DNA of 8,928 bases from an uncultured Bacteroidota bacterium (lineage in GTDB: Bacteria > Bacteroidota > Bacteroidia > Chitinophagales > Chitinophagaceae): positions 1 through 8,928 of the forward strand of contig CALLKA010000047.1 of NCBI GenBank assembly GCA_938008665.1, given 5' to 3'. A model generated the notes under the pieces. That model was not told where the DNA came from. It made no database searches and saw nothing but the letters and a program-made list of their open reading frames with translations. The position numbers and the translations under genes are program-made. This document shows, piece after piece, positions 7,147 through 8,928 of this stretch. Numbering within the stretch: the first letter of the stretch is position 1; every line of letters starts with the position of its first letter.

Positions 7147-8493
7147 TTATTGTAATTCTTCAGCTGCATCTTTTGCGCGGGAAGGAACTGCATTTTTAAG
7201 CATTTCATTTAATTGCTTTTGCATAAGAATAACTCTTTCCGGATATTTTAATGCCAAATTTTTTGTTTCGCTAGGGTCATCTAATAAATTAAATAGCGCA
7301 ACTGATTCGTATTTATTAAACGCTTTGGTTTTCAACTGGCTACTATCTGCAGCTAATAAAATCAGTTTCCAGTTATCAATTCTAATAGCAGAAATAACGG
7401 GACCGCGAGTTGAAACCGTTAAAATTGCATCATGCGGCGACTTTTTATTTTGGGTGATCATGGGCCAAACATCTTTCCCATCAACAGGCGTTGCTTGATT
7501 TATTTTACCTCCTGCTAAATTGATTAATGTTGGATACCAATCAATAATATGCATGGGTTCCGTAATGGTAGTTCCGGAGTTAACATGCCCCGGCCAATTT
7601 ACAAATGCCGCTGCTTTAATACCGCCTTCGTAAACGGTTGCTTTAAAATCACGAAGTGGGGTATTGTCCCCAGGAGGTGGAGCCCCATTATCACTTGAAA
7701 AAATAATCAATGTATTTTCTCTTAACCCCGCTTTATCTAATGTGTTGACAATTTTCCCAATGGCTTCGTCAACCGCTGATAACATACCCGCTAGTTTTTG
7801 TCGATTACCTTTAAGTTGCGGGTAAAGCTTTGTGTATGCTTCAGGAACTTGAAAGGGTGCGTGAATGCCATTAAATGGGATATATAAGAACAAAGGTTTT
7901 GTAGGGTCAGTTGTTTCAATAATTTTACAAGCTTCTTGGGTGATTAATTCAGTACTATATCCTTTTTCATTTAAGGGAATCCCATTTCGATACCAATCCA
8001 ATTGGTTATTGCGATTATGTGTAAAGTAGTCAATGCTTCCAAAAAAGTGACCATATTGCAAATCAAAACCACGTGCATTGGGTTGAAACGCTTTTTCAAA
8101 TTCACCTAAATGCCATTTTCCCGTAATCGCTGTTTGATAACCATTTGCTTTTAATGCATCCGCTAATGTGGTTTCATTTAGTGGTAACCCCCAAGTTGCC
8201 CCTGGCGTAATAATATTGTAAACGCCTGTGTGAGTAGGGTATCTGCCAGTTAATAAACATGCTCTCGTTGGAGAACAAACCGGCTGTACATAATTGTTTG
8301 CCAATATTGCGCCACTTTTTGCGAGTTGGTCAATTTGTGGTGTATAAATTTCTTTGCCTCCATTAAACCCACAATCCCCATAACCTAAATCATCCACTAA
8401 AATAAAAACGATATTGGGTTGTTTTAGTTTCGCTGTTTGAGCAAGGGTGTAATTGCAATAAAATAAACTGGATAATAATAGTAACTTAATCAT
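7147..8493 (-). CDS. Sulfatase (S1 family, formylglycine type), exported
   Basis: This 448-aa arylsulfatase-type enzyme hydrolyses sulfate esters. A Sec signal peptide covers about residues 1-18 (MIKLLLLSSLFYCNYTLA, cleavage before Gln19). The sulfatase domain starts with PNIVFILVDDLGYGD at 26-40, where Asp34 and Asp35 are calcium ligands. The modification site CSPTR is at 73-77, so Cys73 would become formylglycine, within CSPTRACLLTGR. Further expected active-site groups are GKWHLG at 125-130 (Lys126, His128), His211, SSDNG at 266-270 (Asp268, Asn269) and Lys284. The C-terminal part (about 355-425) contains the usual small beta-sheet with NWKLIL and LFNLLDDPSE. The closest general type is the arylsulfatase A/B group; the substrate is not determinable. 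I chose the ATG at 8493 because it starts the signal peptide and overlaps the upstream sulfatase stop by 8 bases. An ATG at 8526 would add MQNKNQNQRTW ahead of the signal and overlap more deeply. Confidence 0.93.
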   Translation of the reverse strand: MIKLLLLSSLFYCNYTLAQTAKLKQPNIVFILVDDLGYGDCGFNGGKEIYTPQIDQLAKSGAILANNYVQPVCSPTRACLLTGRYPTHTGVYNIITPGATWGLPLNETTLADALKANGYQTAITGKWHLGEFEKAFQPNARGFDLQYGHFFGSIDYFTHNRNNQLDWYRNGIPLNEKGYSTELITQEACKIIETTDPTKPLFLYIPFNGIHAPFQVPEAYTKLYPQLKGNRQKLAGMLSAVDEAIGKIVNTLDKAGLRENTLIIFSSDNGAPPPGDNTPLRDFKATVYEGGIKAAAFVNWPGHVNSGTTITEPMHIIDWYPTLINLAGGKINQATPVDGKDVWPMITQNKKSPHDAILTVSTRGPVISAIRIDNWKLILLAADSSQLKTKAFNKYESVALFNLLDDPSETKNLALKYPERVILMQKQLNEMLKNAVPSRAKDAAEELQ

Positions 8494-8928
8494 CCACGTC
8501 CTTTGATTTTGATTTTTGTTTTGCATTCGTAGGTGGGTATAAAATTTCAGCCTGTACTTTTTCTAAATATGCCATTAATCGCGACTCAAGTTCCTTCACT
8601 TTTTCCGGATTTGCTTTTGTTAAGTCGTAGATTTCGCCAATATCATCTTTCAAATTGTAGAGTTCTAGTTTTTTTGTTTTCCAAAATTTAATCAATTTAA
8701 AATCACCCACCCTGATAGCCGAATGTGGTTGTCCATAGTAATGAAAAACAAGTTCATCATCTTTGCGATTTAATTTTTCAGTGTTGACGTTTTCAAGAAC
8801 TGATTTAAAACTTGTGCCATCAATATTTTCGCCCAATGAATTTTTGTTTCCTGCTAAGTCGCTAATGGTAGGTAAAATATCCCAGCCTGTGACTGGAACA
8901 TTGCTTTGACTCCCTGCTTTAATACCCG
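8486..8928 (-). CDS. Sulfatase, C-terminal fragment (cut by window edge)
   Basis: Only the last 146 codons lie in the window; the frame is open to the right edge, so the start and the catalytic N-terminal part (including the formylglycine Cys) are outside. The fragment begins GIKAGSQSNVPVTGWDILPT and continues into ISDLAG, then LGENIDGTSF. These are the familiar sulfatase phrases around the choice of target and the 'IDG.S' turn. Next come HYYGQPHSAIRVGDFKLIKF and LELYNLKDDIGEIYDL, the C-terminal beta-sheet of the family, and a Lys-rich tail KQKSKSKDVDD. A TTG at 8836 is not a plausible start because the family match continues upstream of it. The stop overlaps the start of the next sulfatase (ATGATTAA, 8 bases), so the two are almost certainly co-transcribed and translationally coupled. 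The sequence differs from the downstream sulfatase, so the pair is not a recent duplication. Confidence 0.92.
   Translation of the reverse strand, partial: GIKAGSQSNVPVTGWDILPTISDLAGNKNSLGENIDGTSFKSVLENVNTEKLNRKDDELVFHYYGQPHSAIRVGDFKLIKFWKTKKLELYNLKDDIGEIYDLTKANPEKVKELESRLMAYLEKVQAEILYPPTNAKQKSKSKDVDD

Noticed and set aside
7142..7498. Plus-strand open frame opposite the 3' end of the sulfatase
   Set aside because: It is the antisense of a clearly conserved sulfatase C-terminus and has no recognisable protein features.
8486..8836. Independent 116-aa gene starting at TTG 8836
   Set aside because: The frame stays open to the window edge and the upstream codons read as conserved sulfatase sequence, so it is the tail of a longer gene.

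Overview
The window looks like a chromosomal piece of a Bacteroidota bacterium, probably a Chitinophagaceae/Sphingobacteriia-type lineage. The DNA is visibly AT-rich, starts lack Shine-Dalgarno sequences, and the gene content is typical of the phylum: a probable fasciclin-type lipoprotein, a YfiT/BstA-like DinB protein, a CE7-like esterase with signal peptide, a Tat-exported FAD oxidoreductase and tandem S1 sulfatases. The assignment is inferred from these features, not from a search.

Layout: (1) 1-191, minus: N-terminal part of a lipoprotein running off the left edge. (2) 380-904, minus: a DinB/YfiT-like metal protein. (3) 905-1392: a 488-base AT-rich stretch with no convincing gene but with protein-like open frames on the minus strand that may be decayed coding sequence. 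(4) 1393-7136, plus: four closely packed genes (gaps of 42, 12 and 11 bases), very likely one operon: a TSUP (TauE/SafE-type) permease, a fused-chain iron-sulfur L-serine dehydratase, an exported acetyl-xylan-esterase-like hydrolase, and a Tat-exported FAD-dependent oxidoreductase with an N-terminal beta-sandwich-like module. (5) 7147-8928, minus: two sulfatase genes overlapping by 8 bases, converging on the operon with only 10 bases between stop codons; the upstream one runs off the right edge.

How the genes may work together: the esterase, the FAD oxidoreductase and the two sulfatases all have export signals or belong to exported families. They look like an accessory set for removing acyl and sulfate groups from, and oxidising, a carbohydrate or glycoside. 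No glycoside hydrolase, SusC/SusD pair or regulator is visible, so this is at most part of a utilisation locus. The unusual element is that a cytoplasmic serine dehydratase and a TSUP permease lead the same transcription unit. The dehydratase carries the complete cluster-cysteine pattern, including a C-terminal Cys as the last residue. I see no mobile elements, CRISPR arrays, rRNA or tRNA genes.
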